Source of the DNA: Tolumonas sp008015085
GTDB taxonomy: Bacteria; Pseudomonadota; Gammaproteobacteria; Enterobacterales; Aeromonadaceae
Direction of reading: 5' to 3'
Length of the DNA: 64,000 nucleotides
Assembly: GCA_029265125.1 (NCBI GenBank)
Contig: JAJUJX010000004.1
Coordinates: 124,001 to 188,000 of the forward strand
Part shown: piece after piece, positions 34,425 to 43,650 of the stretch
Layout of the letters: every line of letters starts with the position of its first letter
Position numbering within the stretch: position 1 is the stretch's first letter
Notes under the pieces: generated by a model
What the model saw: the letters and a program-made list of their open reading frames with translations, nothing else
Told to the model about the DNA's origin: nothing
Databases searched by the model: none
Position numbers and translations under genes: made by a program

Positions 34425-37055
34425 ATGCTTCCGGAACAACTGAACCCGGGTGCTCTACCCGACGATCAACTGACTATCCCTCATTGCAAAGAGCTTCTCG
34501 CTCATTTTCAAACCTGGCTACAACAACAATTTGAAGAACAGAAAGATGTTCTTTCTCTGGTCATCGCTCGTTCTGATTTTACCGATCAGTTATTGAAACG
34601 TTTATGGCAAAAATTCGGACTGGATAAACATTCTTCTCTGGCTTTAATTGCTGTCGGTGGTTATGGACGCCACGAGCTGCACCCTCACTCTGATATCGAT
34701 ATTCTGGTTTTAAGCCAGAAAAATATCACTCCTCAGCAAGGTGAAACAATCAGTCAGTTTTTGACGTTACTGTGGGATTTACGCCTCGATATCGGCCATG
34801 CAGTTCGTACATTAAAAGAGTGCACCCAGCAGGGAAAAGAAGATATTACGGTTGCAACAAATCTTCTTGAAAGTCGATTGATCTGCGGTTCAGATCAGAC
34901 TTTTTATGCGTTACAGGAGGCTATACAGCCTTCTAAATTCTGGCCCAGTGATGCCTTTTTTCGCGCAAAACGAGAAGAACAGACATTGCGGCACCAGCAA
35001 TATCAGGATACCGCTTTTCTGCTGGAGCCTGACGTAAAAAGTAATCCCGGGGGATTAAGGGATATCCAGATCATTACCTGGATCGCTCGTCGCCAGTATG
35101 GCGCGATGTCATTACAGGAAATGACTAGTTTTGGTTTCCTCAATAAAGCGGAATATCTGGAGTTGCAGGATTGCCAGAATTTCCTCTGGCGAGTTCGTTT
35201 TGCTTTGCATCTGGCGATCCAGAAAAATGATAACCGCCTGTTGTTCGATCGCCAGCGTATTGTAGCCAAGATGCTGGGCTATCCTGGTGAGGGTAATGCA
35301 CCAGTTGAACAAATGATGAAACGCTTCTTCCAGACGGTACGCCGGATCACTGAGCTGAACGAAATGTTGTTGCAGCTGTTTGACGAAGCCATTCTGGGAA
35401 ACGAATCAACCAAGACAACGCTGGTCAATGAAAACTTCATTTTACGGGGAACACTGATTGATGTTTTAGAACCCTCCATCTTTCAGGATGCACCACACAC
35501 CATGCTGGATCTGTTTTACCAGATTGCAGAGCACTCTGAAATCACCGGCATTTATTCCTCCTGTCTGCGGGCTCTGCGCGATGCACGCCGTTGCCTTGTG
35601 ATTGCATTACAAGAACTTCCCGAATGCCGAGAACGCTTTATGGCGATATTGCGCCACCCTCGCGGTATTTCGTTACCTTTCACGCTGATGCATGAACACG
35701 GTATTCTCGCAGCCTATCTGCCGCAATGGAGCCAGATTGTCGGCCAGATGCAGTTTGATATGTTCCATGCGTACACGGTCGATGAGCATACGCATCGTTT
35801 GCTGAAAAACATATATCGCTTCCAGCAGGCAGAACGCGCCAAGCTGCACCCCTTATTTTTTGAAACTTACAACCGTCTGAATAAGCCAGAACTCCTGTTT
35901 GTTGCTGCACTGTTCCATGATATTGCTAAAGGCCGCGGAGGAGATCACTCTGATTTAGGTTCGAATGATGCGCTCTATTTCTGCGAGTTGCATGGTCTGG
36001 ATCGCTATGAAGGCCGTTTAGTTGCCTGGCTGGTAAAAAATCATCTGTTGTTCTCCGTGACGGCTCAACGCCGTGATATTTATGATCCAGATGTCATTAC
36101 TGACTTTGCCCGTGTTGTGCGGGATGAAGAGCACTTAGGTTATCTTTATTGCCTGACGGTTGCAGATATCTGCGCCACCAACGATTCACTGTGGAATGAC
36201 TGGAAAGGTACCTTACTCAAAGAACTGTTTTTTGCGACACAGCGAGCGTTACGTCAAGGATTGGAAAATCCACCGGATATGCGTTTACGTATCCGCGAGA
36301 ATCAGCGGCAGTCCATGCTGATCCTGAAGATTCAGGGCTATGATGAAACCAAAGTGAATCAGCTCTGGCAACAATTTAAGGCAGACTACTTCTTACGACA
36401 TGGGCCTGAACAAATTGCATGGCATACGCGTCACATACTGGATCACGGCGATGCAAATAAACCATTAGTGGTATTTGGTAATCATAAAACCCGCGGTGGC
36501 AGTGAAATCTTCCTGTACTGCCGGGATATGCCTAATTTATTTGCTACTGTGGCCGCGATTCTGGACCATAAAAATCTGGATATACATGATGCCCAGATCA
36601 TGAATTCCAAAGATGGGTACGTCATGGATACTTTTGTCGTGATGGAACCCAATGGTGATCCGGTTGTGGTTGATCGTGTACCTATGATCATTCAGTCACT
36701 GGAGCAGGCATTAACACGCCCTGGCTATACCCTGCCGCCCTCAAGACCTCTATCCCGTCGTCACAGACAATTTAACGTAAGAACAGCTATCACTTATTTA
36801 CCCGTTAAAGGTGACAATAAATTTAGTCTGATTGAACTGGTGGCGCTGGATAGCCCCGGGGTTCTCGCCCGTATCGGTGCGGTATTTCAGGAATGCGAGC
36901 TGGAAGTACATGCCGCAAAAATCACGACTATCGGGGAACGGGTCGAGGACTTTTTCAGTCTTTCCCGAAATGATGGTTTCCCGTTAACGGATGAAGATAA
37001 GAAAAAGCTCGAAGAAAAACTGATAGAAAAGCTAAATCCATCCGACGAAATGTGA
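34425..37055 (+). CDS. glnD: Bifunctional PII uridylyltransferase/uridylyl-removing enzyme
   Basis: Nitrogen sensor that uridylylates PII proteins when glutamine is low and removes UMP when it is high. About 876 aa. The nucleotidyltransferase motif GGYGRHELHPHSDIDILVL lies near residues 80-98. The central HD domain has LFHDIAKGRGGDHSDLG. Two C-terminal ACT domains (NLFATVAAILDHKNLDIHDA and GVLARIGAVFQECELEVHAA) bind glutamine. The ATG at 34425 was preferred to the TTG four codons upstream, as GGAA lies at usable spacing. It is followed by dapD. Confidence 0.97.
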   Translation: MLPEQLNPGALPDDQLTIPHCKELLAHFQTWLQQQFEEQKDVLSLVIARSDFTDQLLKRLWQKFGLDKHSSLALIAVGGYGRHELHPHSDIDILVLSQKNITPQQGETISQFLTLLWDLRLDIGHAVRTLKECTQQGKEDITVATNLLESRLICGSDQTFYALQEAIQPSKFWPSDAFFRAKREEQTLRHQQYQDTAFLLEPDVKSNPGGLRDIQIITWIARRQYGAMSLQEMTSFGFLNKAEYLELQDCQNFLWRVRFALHLAIQKNDNRLLFDRQRIVAKMLGYPGEGNAPVEQMMKRFFQTVRRITELNEMLLQLFDEAILGNESTKTTLVNENFILRGTLIDVLEPSIFQDAPHTMLDLFYQIAEHSEITGIYSSCLRALRDARRCLVIALQELPECRERFMAILRHPRGISLPFTLMHEHGILAAYLPQWSQIVGQMQFDMFHAYTVDEHTHRLLKNIYRFQQAERAKLHPLFFETYNRLNKPELLFVAALFHDIAKGRGGDHSDLGSNDALYFCELHGLDRYEGRLVAWLVKNHLLFSVTAQRRDIYDPDVITDFARVVRDEEHLGYLYCLTVADICATNDSLWNDWKGTLLKELFFATQRALRQGLENPPDMRLRIRENQRQSMLILKIQGYDETKVNQLWQQFKADYFLRHGPEQIAWHTRHILDHGDANKPLVVFGNHKTRGGSEIFLYCRDMPNLFATVAAILDHKNLDIHDAQIMNSKDGYVMDTFVVMEPNGDPVVVDRVPMIIQSLEQALTRPGYTLPPSRPLSRRHRQFNVRTAITYLPVKGDNKFSLIELVALDSPGVLARIGAVFQECELEVHAAKITTIGERVEDFFSLSRNDGFPLTDEDKKKLEEKLIEKLNPSDEM

Positions 37056-37086
37056 TAAAAAGAAGCGTTTTTTTAGGGAGAGAAAC

Positions 37087-37914
37087 ATGTCTGATTTACA
37101 ACGCATCATTGATGACGCATTTGAGCGTCGCGATACCATTACTCCAAACAGCGTCGATCCGATTGTTCGTGAAGCGGTGCTGCAAACCATCGACATGCTG
37201 GACGCAGGTCAGATCCGTGTGGCTGAAAAAATCGCCGGAGAATGGGTGGTGCATCAATGGGTGAAGAAAGCCGTTCTGCTGTATTTCCGTATTAATGACA
37301 ACGCGGCATTGCAAGGTGCAGGCACTCAGTATTACGACAAAGTACCTTTGAAATTTGCTGACTACACACCAGAGCGTTTCAAACAGGAATCAATCCGTGT
37401 AGTTCCACCAGCGACTGTACGTAAAGGTTCTTTCATCGCTCGTAACGCGGTACTGCTGCCTTCTTACGTCAACATCGGCGCTTATGTTGGCGAAGGCACC
37501 ATGGTTGATACTTGGGCAACGGTAGGTTCTTGTGCTCAGATCGGTGCTAACGTGCATCTGTCTGGTGGTGTAGGTATCGGTGGTGTTCTGGAGCCACTGC
37601 AGGCTGGACCAACCATCATTGAAGACAACTGCTTCATCGGCGCTCGTTCTGAAGTCGTTGAAGGCGTGATCGTCGGTGAAGGCTCTGTTATTTCTATGGG
37701 CGTGTTCATCGGTCAGTCTACCCGTATTTATGACCGTGAAACCGGTGAAATCCACTACGGTAAAGTACCACCAGGATCAGTGGTTGTTTCAGGTTCTCTG
37801 CCATCTAAATGTGGTAAATACAGCCTGTACGCTGCCGTGATCGTGAAAAAAGTTGATGCGAAAACCCGCTCAAAAGTAGGTATCAACGGTCTGCTGCGTA
37901 GCATCGACGAATAA
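37087..37914 (+). CDS. dapD: Tetrahydrodipicolinate N-succinyltransferase
   Basis: Lysine/meso-diaminopimelate pathway enzyme using succinyl-CoA. 275 aa, with an N-terminal helical domain and a left-handed beta-helix of hexapeptide repeats (VLLPSYVNIGAYVGEGTMVD and so on). The conserved ENCF-type segment EDNCFIGARSEVVEGV is present. A strong GGGAGAG lies 6 nt before the ATG. It ends the map-glnD-dapD run and is followed by a terminator. Confidence 0.98.
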   Translation: MSDLQRIIDDAFERRDTITPNSVDPIVREAVLQTIDMLDAGQIRVAEKIAGEWVVHQWVKKAVLLYFRINDNAALQGAGTQYYDKVPLKFADYTPERFKQESIRVVPPATVRKGSFIARNAVLLPSYVNIGAYVGEGTMVDTWATVGSCAQIGANVHLSGGVGIGGVLEPLQAGPTIIEDNCFIGARSEVVEGVIVGEGSVISMGVFIGQSTRIYDRETGEIHYGKVPPGSVVVSGSLPSKCGKYSLYAAVIVKKVDAKTRSKVGINGLLRSIDE

Positions 37915-37942
37915 TTTTTCGGTTTATCCGATTAATTTGCAT

Positions 37943-37969
37943 AACGCCCCTTTCATGGGGCGTTTTTTT
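37943..37969 (+). terminator. Terminator after dapD
   Basis: AACGCCCC and GGGGCGTT form an 8-bp stem with loop TTTCAT, followed by a run of T residues. This is a textbook intrinsic terminator and marks the border with the alpha-galactoside island. Confidence 0.93.
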
Positions 37970-38015
37970 AGGTGTTGTTCACAGAGTTCGGTCATATACA
38001 AGCATCAGCAGTAGC

Positions 38016-38034
38016 ATCTGCTGGAAAAGCAGAT
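38016..38034 (+). promoter_or_regulatory. Hairpin in the leader of the LacI-family gene
   Basis: ATCTGCT and AGCAGAT form a perfect 7-bp stem with loop GGAAA in the 119-bp gap before the regulator gene. No T tract follows. Function is unknown. Confidence 0.35.
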
Positions 38035-38039
38035 CTGTA

Positions 38040-38063
38040 TCCCATACTGTAATAAGTCTGGGA
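38040..38063 (+). promoter_or_regulatory. Imperfect dyad before the LacI-family gene
   Basis: TCCCATACT and AGTCTGGGA are inverted with one mismatch around GTAATA. It lies 27 bp before the regulator's start and could be an autoregulatory operator or part of the promoter. It does not match the double operator found upstream of the GH36 gene. Confidence 0.3.
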
Positions 38064-38089
38064 TGTTTCCTCTTTTGCGGTAGAGAATT

Positions 38090-39103
38090 ATGTCACTGAA
38101 AGCGATTGCTCAGGAATTAGGGATTTCAATTACGACCGTGAGTCGTGGTTTAAATGGTTATAGCGATGTAGCGGAACACACCCGAAAACTAATCATCGCT
38201 GCCGCCGAAGCTCGCGGATATCTACCTAATGCCTCTGCCCGTCGCTTGAAAACCGGCCGAACAGATGCGGTCGGACTCGTTTATCCGATGGTGACAACTG
38301 CGTTATATGATCCCAATCTGCTGGATATCGTAGCCAATATCACCAGTGCCTTTGCTGATTTCAATATTGATATCGTAATGGTGTCAGATCAGGAGCATCA
38401 CGGACATTCTCCTTATGTCAGCCTGATTGAAAGTGGCCGAGTCGATGCTTTGATTGTCATGGATGTACTGGATGACGATCCCCGGATTAACTACCTGCAA
38501 TCCCGTGGTCATAAATTTCTCTCTTTTGGACGTAGTAATACGACTACTGCCCCGTACGCCTGGATTGATTTTGACTGTGAGTCTGGCAGCCGTCAGGCTG
38601 TACGGTATCTGCTTGAAAGAGGCCACAGAAAAATCGCTTTCCTGGGGGGAAATGATGAACGGGCCTTCGTAAGCCAGCGTAAAGATGGGTTTATGAAAGA
38701 AATGTCTGCCGCCGGTATCACCGTTCCTGAACATTATGTACTGCAATTTGCACGAAATCGTCGGAGCGGGCTGGCAGCCATGCGACAAATCCTCACTTAT
38801 GACGATCGCCCAACAGCCCTTCTGGTAGACAGTAGTATGCTGGCCGATGGTGCCATTATGGCTGCTGAACAAGTGGGATTAATAGCCGGAGAAGATATCT
38901 CCTTTATTACCTATGACGGTTTACCTCCAGATACCTTATCTGATAAACACATGACCAGCGTGCAACTCTCTACCTCAGAAAAAAAGAGTAAACAGATCGC
39001 GGATATGACTCTTGCCTTGATTCAGGGTGAAAAACCAGAAAATCTGCATGTTTTGTGGGACCCAGAAATTATTGAAGGGAATACCGTTAAAGATCTTCGA
39101 TAG
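38090..39103 (+). CDS. LacI-family transcriptional regulator of the alpha-galactoside genes
   Basis: Sugar-responsive DNA-binding protein, 337 aa. The N-terminal helix-turn-helix reads LKAIAQELGISITTVSRGLN (canonical TTVSRxLN recognition helix). The hinge helix NASARRLKTG follows at about 47-56, and a periplasmic-binding-protein-like effector domain fills the rest. The closest-looking relatives regulate raffinose or alpha-galactoside genes (for example S. meliloti AgaR and plasmid RafR), but that assignment rests on context. The gene is in the same direction as, and 181 bp before, the GH36 alpha-galactosidase, whose upstream region carries a LacI-type double operator. Confidence 0.9.
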   Translation: MSLKAIAQELGISITTVSRGLNGYSDVAEHTRKLIIAAAEARGYLPNASARRLKTGRTDAVGLVYPMVTTALYDPNLLDIVANITSAFADFNIDIVMVSDQEHHGHSPYVSLIESGRVDALIVMDVLDDDPRINYLQSRGHKFLSFGRSNTTTAPYAWIDFDCESGSRQAVRYLLERGHRKIAFLGGNDERAFVSQRKDGFMKEMSAAGITVPEHYVLQFARNRRSGLAAMRQILTYDDRPTALLVDSSMLADGAIMAAEQVGLIAGEDISFITYDGLPPDTLSDKHMTSVQLSTSEKKSKQIADMTLALIQGEKPENLHVLWDPEIIEGNTVKDLR

Positions 39104-39174
39104 TCAGTGAAATCCCCTACCCCAGCGATAAACCGTTAACCAGCTCCCATTTATATTGTCATTGTTGTTACCAT

Positions 39175-39190
39175 TTTGCGTTTAATCACA
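39175..39190 (+). promoter_or_regulatory. Weak candidate CRP site
   Basis: TTTGC-N6-TCACA matches the CRP consensus TGTGA-N6-TCACA fully in the right half and 3 of 5 in the left. It ends directly before the double operator, a plausible place for catabolite control. Confidence 0.3.
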
Positions 39191-39231
39191 ATTCCAAAAC
39201 GTTTCGGTATTGATCCGAAACGTTTTGGAAT
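39191..39231. promoter_or_regulatory. Double LacI-family operator (perfect inverted repeat)
   Basis: Two perfectly inverted 17-bp arms (39191-39207 and 39215-39231) flank the 7-bp spacer TATTGAT. Each arm contains CCAAAACGTTTCGG or its complement, itself a near-palindrome with the central CG typical of LacI/GalR-family operators. The two centres are 21 bp apart, about two helical turns, so two repressor dimers could bind the same DNA face. It lies 54 bp upstream of the GH36 gene. The presumed ligand is the LacI-family protein encoded just upstream. Confidence 0.85.
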
Positions 39232-39284
39232 ACCGTTAGCCATAAGAATTTGACTGATTCTATTTCTGACGGAGTATACGAATA

Positions 39285-41402
39285 ATGATGGAAAACATAG
39301 TTCATCTGAAGGGCAAGGCCTCTGATCTGCTGATACAGACTACGCCTGCCGTTGAGATTCTATACTGGGGCGAAAAAATTACCGATATCGATGCAGTTGC
39401 TATTCAGGCCATTAAACGAGCTGTACCCAATGGTCGTTTAGATGCTGATACTCCTGTGACTCTAAGTCCGGAACATGGTCGCGGAGTATTCAGCAGCCCA
39501 GGGCTTGAAGGCCACCGTCAGGGCATGGATTGGTCGCCCGTATTTAACTTCAAATCTTTGCAACAAGATAACAATAAGCTGGTGATCACAGCAGAAGATT
39601 CTACTGCAGGCTTAAAACTCGAATGTGAATTAGAGCTGGATACCAAAACAGATGTGCTGCAAGTTCGCCATAACTTAACCAATCTTGAATCCACCCACTA
39701 TCAGGTCAACCGCCTAGCGGTGACATTGCCGTTACCTGAACGCGCTGATGAACTACTAGCATTTCATGGTCGCTGGGTTCGTGAATTCCAGCCGCATCGT
39801 TTAACCATCAAACATGCCGGTTATCAGCAGGAAAACCGCCGTGGTCGCACCTCCCATGAGTATTTTCCTGGTTTTATACAAGGCACGTCGGGGTTTAGTG
39901 AACAGCAAGGGGAAGTATGGGGGTTCCATCTGGCATGGAGCGGTAATCATCGTTTGCGTTCAGATGTTAAAACAGATGGCCGCCGTTTTGTGCAGGCTGA
40001 AGCGCTTTATTTTGCTGGGGAAGTGTCTCTTGGAGAAAATGAAAGCATCAGCACTCCATGGGTCTATGCCACTTATAGCCATGATGGCATGAATGGAATG
40101 AGCCAGTCATTTCACCAATTTGTTCGCGATAACATCATTCACTTTCCTGAAAACAAACCTCGCCCTGTACATCTCAATACCTGGGAAGGGATCTATTTTG
40201 ACCATAACCCAGAATACATTATGCAGATGGCCAGCCGCGCAGCCGAGCTCGGTGTCGAACGATTCATCATTGATGATGGCTGGTTCAAAGGCCGCAACAA
40301 TGATCTGGCTGCATTGGGCGATTGGTATCTGGATACAAAAAAATATCCCAATGGTTTAGAGCCCGTTGTCGCACATGTCCGCAATTTAGGGATGGAGTTC
40401 GGGATTTGGGTTGAACCGGAGATGATTAATCCTGACTCAGATCTTTTCCGGGCACATCCTGACTGGTTACTGGCCGTTGAGGGCTATCAGCAACCGACAG
40501 GGCGTTACCAGTATGTGCTGGATTTACAGAAACCAGAGGTTTTTGCCTATCTGCTTGAGCGTCTTGACGATCTATTAAGCCGTTATGATATTTCATATGT
40601 GAAATGGGATATGAATCGGGAAGTTGTCCAGCCGGGGCATGACGGTAAAGCCGCATTGTATGGCCAAACTTTGCGGTTATATGCATTACTGGATGAATTG
40701 CGCTTGCGTCACCCCAAAGTGGAGTTTGAATCTTGCGCATCCGGTGGTGGCCGCATTGATTTTGAAATTTTGAAGCGAACGCATCGTTTCTGGACATCCG
40801 ACAATAATGATGCTTTGGAGCGTCAGCAAATCCAGCGAGGTATGAGCTATTTCTTCCCTCCCGAGGTGATGGGCGCCCACATCGGAGGCCGCCATTGCCA
40901 CTGCACTCGCCGCTCTCACAGTATCGGTTTTCGTGGTCTGACGGCATTGTTCGGACATATGGGGGTTGAGCTGGACCCGGTTAAAGAAAGCACTGAAGAA
41001 CAGGCCGGATTTACCCATTACATCGCTTTGCATAAGCAGCTTCGACCGTTACTACATAGTGGCAATGTCGTTCGGATTGATCACCATGATCCGGCATTAC
41101 AAATCAATGGCGTTATCGCACAGGATCAATCTTGCGCGGTCTTTCTGCTGAGCCAGCTGGCGATGCCAACCTATTCACTCTCTGGTACAGCTCGGCTGGC
41201 GGGGTTAGACCCAACAAAACAATATCGATTAAACGTTCTCGATCAGCCGGCAAGTCTGCGTACTGGAGGTGTGATGAAGAAACTGCCGCTCTGGTTAGAT
41301 GAAGAAATCACACTAAGTGGTGATTGGCTTGCTAAAGCAGGGCTGGCTTTGCCAGTTATGGATCCGGAGAGTGCCGTCTTAATCAAACTAGAAGCCGAAT
41401 AA
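39285..41402 (+). CDS. GH36 alpha-galactosidase
   Basis: Hydrolyses terminal alpha-1,6-galactose from melibiose, raffinose and similar sugars. Protein of 705 aa with no signal peptide, so it is cytoplasmic. It has an N-terminal beta-sandwich, then a catalytic barrel. The GH36 nucleophile motif KWDMNR gives Asp442, and the acid/base motif WTSDNND gives Asp506 (roles assigned from the family). SCASGGGRIDFEIL is also typical. GGAG lies 10 nt before the ATG. It is the first structural gene after the double operator and is followed by the ABC importer genes. It could be called agaL or rafA, but I leave the symbol open. Confidence 0.95.
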   Translation: MMENIVHLKGKASDLLIQTTPAVEILYWGEKITDIDAVAIQAIKRAVPNGRLDADTPVTLSPEHGRGVFSSPGLEGHRQGMDWSPVFNFKSLQQDNNKLVITAEDSTAGLKLECELELDTKTDVLQVRHNLTNLESTHYQVNRLAVTLPLPERADELLAFHGRWVREFQPHRLTIKHAGYQQENRRGRTSHEYFPGFIQGTSGFSEQQGEVWGFHLAWSGNHRLRSDVKTDGRRFVQAEALYFAGEVSLGENESISTPWVYATYSHDGMNGMSQSFHQFVRDNIIHFPENKPRPVHLNTWEGIYFDHNPEYIMQMASRAAELGVERFIIDDGWFKGRNNDLAALGDWYLDTKKYPNGLEPVVAHVRNLGMEFGIWVEPEMINPDSDLFRAHPDWLLAVEGYQQPTGRYQYVLDLQKPEVFAYLLERLDDLLSRYDISYVKWDMNREVVQPGHDGKAALYGQTLRLYALLDELRLRHPKVEFESCASGGGRIDFEILKRTHRFWTSDNNDALERQQIQRGMSYFFPPEVMGAHIGGRHCHCTRRSHSIGFRGLTALFGHMGVELDPVKESTEEQAGFTHYIALHKQLRPLLHSGNVVRIDHHDPALQINGVIAQDQSCAVFLLSQLAMPTYSLSGTARLAGLDPTKQYRLNVLDQPASLRTGGVMKKLPLWLDEEITLSGDWLAKAGLALPVMDPESAVLIKLEAE

Positions 41403-41420
41403 GTGTCTCTGACACCTGTT
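41403..41420 (+). terminator. Weak hairpin with T run after the GH36 gene
   Basis: GTGTC-TCT-GACAC followed by CTGTTTTT. The stem is only 5 bp, so termination would be partial at best. A second short hairpin (GCGAGA/TCTCGC) lies further down in the same 119-bp gap, about 30 bp before the binding-protein gene. Confidence 0.3.
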
Positions 41421-41521
41421 TTTAGCATTCATTCCTGAAAACGGAGTTTTGCAGTCACCGTTGCAGCTTCAGGTCAGGACGCGAGAAATCTCGCTAAATA
41501 AATACAAACAAGGATAAGCGA

Positions 41522-43573
41522 ATGGAACAACACACATTCAAGATCAGCTTATTATCACTTTGTGTCGCTGGTGTTATTGGCATGGTCCCTCATGCGTTCG
41601 CGGCCGAAGCCGAACCATCAGCCTTACCTAAACCTCAGCCTTTCCCAGGTCAGGGAAAACCGATGCTGTTATCGCAAAAAGACCTGATGGAATTTAAAGC
41701 ACTTCCCTCTTATTCCGAACCCGAGTGGGTTAATAAGCTGGTTAAAGAAGGGAAATTACCACCGGTGAAAGATCGGTTGCCGAAAGAACCAATGGTATTT
41801 AACAGTAAAGGCATGCCAGATGGCCCAGGTGTTTATGGTGGCGTCTTCCGCATGGTGAGTGGCGGTCGTCCGGAAGGCTGGAATTACAACGCAGGCAAAA
41901 ACTCAGGCTGGGGTGGTACTGAATATACCGTGGCAGAATGCCTGACCCGAACAGGCCCTCTGACCACTATCAAAAAAGAGGAACAGACTCCGCTGCCTAA
42001 TCTGGCGAAAAGCTGGGAGTGGTCGGATGATGGTAAACAACTCACCATGCACCTGCTTGAAGATGCTAAATGGTCTGACGGAAAACCATTCTCTTCTGAT
42101 GATGTGATGTTCCTGTGGAATGACAATATTCTCGACCCGCATGTGACCGCATGGGCTAATAAAGACACATATGGTAAAGGTACTACTCTGGAAGCCGTGG
42201 ATAAAAACACTATCCGTTGGACCTTCAAAGAACCTCGTCCGACGCAGTATCTGTATAGCATGGCGTTCTTCCGCATGTGTCCAGGACCGGCGCATGTGCT
42301 GAAACAGTTCCATCCTAAATACAATAAAGATGCAACCTACAGTAGCTACGCGAACGCATTACCAGCTGACAAAATGCCGGTCGTAACAATGGGTGCCTGG
42401 GTGCCGGTATATCACAAAGCAGATCAGATGATAGTGCTGCGTCGTAACCCGTATTACTGGAAGGTCGATGAAAAAGGCCAACAGCTGCCTTACATGGATG
42501 AACTGCGCTTTAAACTTTCCACCTGGACAGATCGTGAAGTTCAAACTGTTGCTGGCAACGCTGACTACGCCAACATGGAAAACCCAACAAACTACGTCGA
42601 GTCAATCAAGAAGGCGAAACAGGCGAATTCGCCAGCCCGCCTCGATTTCAGCCCCCGTTTCCTTGGCTGGTCATTATTTATGAACCAGTCTGAAGATGTT
42701 GGTGCTACGGATGATCGTGAGAAAGCGATCCGGCTGCTGAACCGTCAGCTGAAATTCCGTCAGGCCATCAGCCATGCGATTGACCGTAATGCATTGGGTC
42801 AGACTTTAGTGCGCGGTCCGTTTTCCCGCCCTTATGCCGGAGGGTTATATCCGGAAGGTGTTGTTAATGACAGTTCTGTCGTTTATTACGGCTACAACCC
42901 CAAACTGGCCAAAGATCTGCTGGCTGACGTTGGTTTGAAAGACACCGATGGTAACGGCATCGTTAACTGGATCGATGGCCCAATGAAAGGTAAAGATCTG
43001 GAAATTACCATGATCACACCGGATGGTCCGGGTGAAACTTCATTGTCGGAAGGTCTGGTTTCGATGCTGCGTGAAGTGGGCATTAAGCTGATCCCTCGCC
43101 CAATGCAAGGTGCTCAGGTTGATGCCGCTCTGGGAGCAAGTGCTTATGATTTCTTCATTCGCCGCAATGATAACGAATACATTCAGCCAATCCAGCTGGC
43201 TGAAGCTTTAGCTCCGGTACATGACCAGACACCATACTGGCATAAAGGCACTAAAGAGAAACCACAAAATCTGCTGCCGTTTGAAAAAGAGCTGGTGAGT
43301 CTGATCAACCAGTTCCAGCATGAGCCAGAATTGAGCAAGCAACTGGAAATACTCAATAAATACAACAAAGTATTTACGGAGAATGTTTACCATGTTGGTC
43401 TGGTGTCTGTACCTGGTGCCCTGATCCTGAACAAACGTCTGAAAAACGTACCACCAGGAACACCAATAATGAGCTTCCAATGGGCTGAAGATTCAATCAT
43501 GCGCGAACGTATCTGGATTGATCCGAAATCTGCGCCGGTTGAAGAACTGATGCCAGGCAAACTGCCTGAATAA
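41522..43573 (+). CDS. ABC importer substrate-binding protein (family 5, AgpA-like)
   Basis: Periplasmic binding protein of 683 aa with an N-terminal signal peptide (hydrophobic core LLSLCVAGVIGMVPHAF, cleaved near AFA-AEAE). The fold family is the peptide/nickel/oligosaccharide cluster (DppA/OppA type), seen in WSDDGKQLTMHLLEDAKWSD and the DVMFLWND segment. It is clearly longer than dipeptide-binding proteins (about 535 aa). In S. meliloti the AgpA alpha-galactoside binding protein is of this same peptide-like family and is encoded with alpha-galactosidases, so alpha-galactosides are the likely ligand here. The permeases and ATPase follow directly. Confidence 0.88.
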   Translation: MEQHTFKISLLSLCVAGVIGMVPHAFAAEAEPSALPKPQPFPGQGKPMLLSQKDLMEFKALPSYSEPEWVNKLVKEGKLPPVKDRLPKEPMVFNSKGMPDGPGVYGGVFRMVSGGRPEGWNYNAGKNSGWGGTEYTVAECLTRTGPLTTIKKEEQTPLPNLAKSWEWSDDGKQLTMHLLEDAKWSDGKPFSSDDVMFLWNDNILDPHVTAWANKDTYGKGTTLEAVDKNTIRWTFKEPRPTQYLYSMAFFRMCPGPAHVLKQFHPKYNKDATYSSYANALPADKMPVVTMGAWVPVYHKADQMIVLRRNPYYWKVDEKGQQLPYMDELRFKLSTWTDREVQTVAGNADYANMENPTNYVESIKKAKQANSPARLDFSPRFLGWSLFMNQSEDVGATDDREKAIRLLNRQLKFRQAISHAIDRNALGQTLVRGPFSRPYAGGLYPEGVVNDSSVVYYGYNPKLAKDLLADVGLKDTDGNGIVNWIDGPMKGKDLEITMITPDGPGETSLSEGLVSMLREVGIKLIPRPMQGAQVDAALGASAYDFFIRRNDNEYIQPIQLAEALAPVHDQTPYWHKGTKEKPQNLLPFEKELVSLINQFQHEPELSKQLEILNKYNKVFTENVYHVGLVSVPGALILNKRLKNVPPGTPIMSFQWAEDSIMRERIWIDPKSAPVEELMPGKLPE

Positions 43574-43601
43574 TCAGTAAATCAACACGCTGTCGTTATT
43601 C

Positions 43602-43632
43602 ATCCGGTCACAGCTGACTGTAGTGACCGGAT
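43602..43632 (+). terminator. Strong hairpin between binding-protein and permease genes
   Basis: ATCCGGTCAC (43602-43611) and GTGACCGGAT (43623-43632) form a 10-bp stem; an alternative inner pairing ACAG/CTGT is possible. No long T tract follows. Such hairpins after binding-protein genes usually stabilise the upstream mRNA or reduce downstream expression, giving an excess of binding protein. Confidence 0.6.
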
Positions 43633-43650
43633 TTCAACAAGGAATGCACT

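Noticed and set aside
39175..39190. A CRP binding site next to the double operator, as proof of catabolite control.
   Set aside because: Only the right half matches the consensus well; it is kept as a weak candidate and not used in conclusions.
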